Below are positions 6,198-7,343 of a stretch of 7,343 bases of DNA, in pieces. The stretch is from Chloroflexota bacterium. Its GTDB lineage: Bacteria; Chloroflexota; Dehalococcoidia; SZUA-161; SpSt-899. The notes under the pieces were generated by a model that was not told where the DNA came from, made no database searches, and worked only from the letters and a program-made list of their open reading frames with translations. The translations under genes and the position numbers were made by a program. Positions within the stretch are counted from its first letter, which is position 1. Each line of letters starts with the position of its first letter. The DNA lies in contig JABHWQ010000089.1 in assembly GCA_018657655.1 (NCBI GenBank), positions 1-7,343 on the forward strand. The letters run 5' to 3'.

Positions 6198-6959
6198 CTA
6201 TCGGTTATGCGATTGAACGTGTGGGATGAGTGAATGAGGTTTCTCCTGTCCGTGAGCCTTCATTAGTTGATCATCGGACATGATCTGGCGAGGATCTCCC
6301 TTGGCAACGATCTGGCCATTATCGAGCATAATAACACGGTCGCATACCTCCAAGATGAGTTCGAGATCATGCGAAGAGATCAGGATCGTCTGGGTTGACG
6401 TCTGCAAAAGTTCGATAACCCGTCGCCTGGAACGCATACCGAGATTGGCGCTGGGCTCATCGTATATCACCAACTCGGGGTGCATGGCAAGCACCCCCGC
6501 AATCGAGATCATTCGCTTTTCTCCCCCGGAAAGATGATGGGGTGGCCGCTCGGCCAGGGCCTTGCATCCCACCGCAGAGAGAGCCTCGTTCACCCTTGCT
6601 TCAACCTCCGCTTTTGATAGCCCCATGTTTTGCGGCCCGAAGGAGATATCGTCACGTACCGAGGGGCAAAACAACTGATCATCAGGATTCTGAAAGACCA
6701 TCCCGATTTGAGGGTTGAAATCCCCGATTTGCACTGGTTTACCCATCACAGATACTTTGCCCTTAGAGGGCTTCAGTACACCACAGATCGAAAGGAAAAG
6801 GGTAGTCTTTCCAGCTCCATTGGGGCCGATAAGCCCCACTTTCTCCCCGGATCGTACAGTGAGATTGATGTCCCCAAGAACATCCGGCTTATCCGGATAG
6901 GAGAAACTAAGGTCAGAGATTTCCAGCGCTAGTTCAGACATCTTAAGAATATTCCTCAT
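6198..6959 (-). CDS. cbiO: ECF/cobalt-type ABC transporter ATP-binding subunit (CbiO family)
   Basis: Cytoplasmic ATPase that powers vitamin or metal-ion uptake by an energy-coupling-factor transporter. In the 253-residue form: Walker A GPNGAGKT 45-52, Q-loop Gln90 in VFQNPDDQLF (characteristic of the CbiO/EcfA group), signature LSGGE 143-147, Walker B LVIYDEP with Glu168, switch His197. The Asp usual in the D-loop (normally ...LD) is Gly174 in SANLGMRSRR. Length is normal. The ATG at 6959 shares one base with the cbiQ stop (TAATG), indicating translational coupling. Met7 (ATG at 6941) is an alternative start, preceded by GAGGA at 11 nt and giving the usual MSELALEI opening. The Pro/His-rich C-terminus is typical of CbiO. 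Cobalt or nickel is the likely substrate by family, but the substrate-binding subunit lies outside the window, so this is inferred. Confidence 0.93.
   Translation of the reverse strand: MRNILKMSELALEISDLSFSYPDKPDVLGDINLTVRSGEKVGLIGPNGAGKTTLFLSICGVLKPSKGKVSVMGKPVQIGDFNPQIGMVFQNPDDQLFCPSVRDDISFGPQNMGLSKAEVEARVNEALSAVGCKALAERPPHHLSGGEKRMISIAGVLAMHPELVIYDEPSANLGMRSRRRVIELLQTSTQTILISSHDLELILEVCDRVIMLDNGQIVAKGDPRQIMSDDQLMKAHGQEKPHSLIPHVQSHNR
6953..6957 (-). promoter_or_regulatory. Possible ribosome binding site for the internal cbiO start (Met7)
   Basis: GAGGA on the minus strand lies 11 nt before the ATG at 6941 and inside codons 1-3 of the longer form. No Shine-Dalgarno is seen before the ATG at 6959, which could instead rely on coupling to cbiQ. 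The true start is therefore either of the two. Confidence 0.4.
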
Positions 6960-7343
6960 TATATCAATATCTGAGCCGTAACAAATCCGCCTGCAAGCAG
7001 GATAAGCAGTCCCAGCGCCAAGATATCGCGGGCACTGGATTGAAAACTACCTTGGGATATATTCACGTCTTGACCATAGCCACGCATGATCATTGCTTTG
7101 TAAATCCATTCCGATCGTTCATAACTGCGAACCAGGATACTACCGCCAAGCCACGCAAGAGTGCTGAATCCCCGTCTGCTGAAACGCCGCGCCTGAAATC
7201 CCCTGAGCCTCAGGGCGGTTTCCATTTGGTGTAAATAATTGCCGATTTCGAAAAGATAGCGGAAAGTGAGCAACGTCATATCCGCCAGAATAGCGGGAAG
7301 ACCCAGAGAACGCATTGCTTTGATGGAAGTCAGGAGAGGCGCA
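6959..7343 (-). CDS. cbiQ: ECF/cobalt-type transporter transmembrane subunit (CbiQ family), N-terminal part outside the window
   Basis: The frame is open to the right edge. The ATG at 7315 is internal, since the codons before it (APLLTSIKA) continue the family pattern APLLTSIKAMRSLGLP. CbiQ/EcfT proteins couple the ATPases to the substrate-binding subunit in the membrane. Visible here are the TLLTFRYLFEI segment and both short Ala-Arg-Gly type coupling motifs, ALRLRGF (Arg codon 7202-7204) and AMIMRGYG (Arg codon 7082-7084), whose Arg residues sit in the grooves of the ATPases. A last membrane helix follows (ILALGLLILLAGGFVTA). About 127 residues are present of a usual 220-270. The stop TAA overlaps the cbiO ATG by one base, so the two are one operon; cbiM-like genes would be expected upstream, outside the window. 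Confidence 0.88.
   Translation of the reverse strand, partial: APLLTSIKAMRSLGLPAILADMTLLTFRYLFEIGNYLHQMETALRLRGFQARRFSRRGFSTLAWLGGSILVRSYERSEWIYKAMIMRGYGQDVNISQGSFQSSARDILALGLLILLAGGFVTAQILI

Noticed and set aside
1..7343. CRISPR array, tRNA, rRNA or insertion sequence
   Set aside because: No spaced direct repeats, cloverleaf, ribosomal RNA or transposase signatures were seen. Nearly all the DNA is accounted for by five protein genes.

Overview
The window most resembles a chromosomal segment from a bacterium of the Dehalococcoidia/Chloroflexota type. This is a moderate-confidence guess: it rests on the remembered flavour of the lipoprotein serpin and of the CbiQ/CbiO pair, and no search was run. 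Bacterial signals are clear: Shine-Dalgarno sequences before most starts, lipobox signal peptides on two proteins, and sigma70-like -10 elements in the one sizeable intergenic gap. The window is almost fully coding. No rRNA, tRNA, CRISPR array, insertion sequence or phage gene was seen.

Layout. (1) Bases 1-530, minus strand: the N-terminal half of a lipoprotein serpin, cut by the window edge. (2) Bases 578-4738, minus strand: a 1386-residue lipoprotein of the alpha-2-macroglobulin/complement C3 (thioester protein) family. It carries a GCGEQ thioester, a His in the place of the complement C3 catalytic His, a Met-rich bait-like insert and a C-terminal receptor-binding-like domain. It lies 47 bp upstream of the serpin on the same strand, so the two probably form one transcript. 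(3) Bases 4739-4936: a 198-bp divergent control region with a promoter candidate for each direction and a 13-bp perfect palindrome. (4) Bases 4937-6187, plus strand: a membrane-anchored protein with a basic cytoplasmic tail of tandem [K/R/H]-I-P-x-x-x hexapeptides, one membrane helix, an acidic Pro/Glu linker and an extracellular right-handed beta-helix. (5) Bases 6198-7343, minus strand: cbiO and the 3' end of cbiQ, the ATPase and transmembrane T subunit of an ECF-type (cobalt/nickel-like) importer, convergent with gene 4 and separated from it by only 10 bp.

How they work together. The first two genes would put two mechanistically different irreversible protease traps on the outer face of the cell membrane. 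The serpin is a suicide substrate with a narrow target range; the macroglobulin cages almost any protease and tethers it through the thioester. This reads as a surface anti-protease module. The divergently transcribed beta-helix protein shares the control region and is also displayed outside the membrane, but its function is unknown. The cbiQ-cbiO pair appears to be an unrelated metal-uptake operon.
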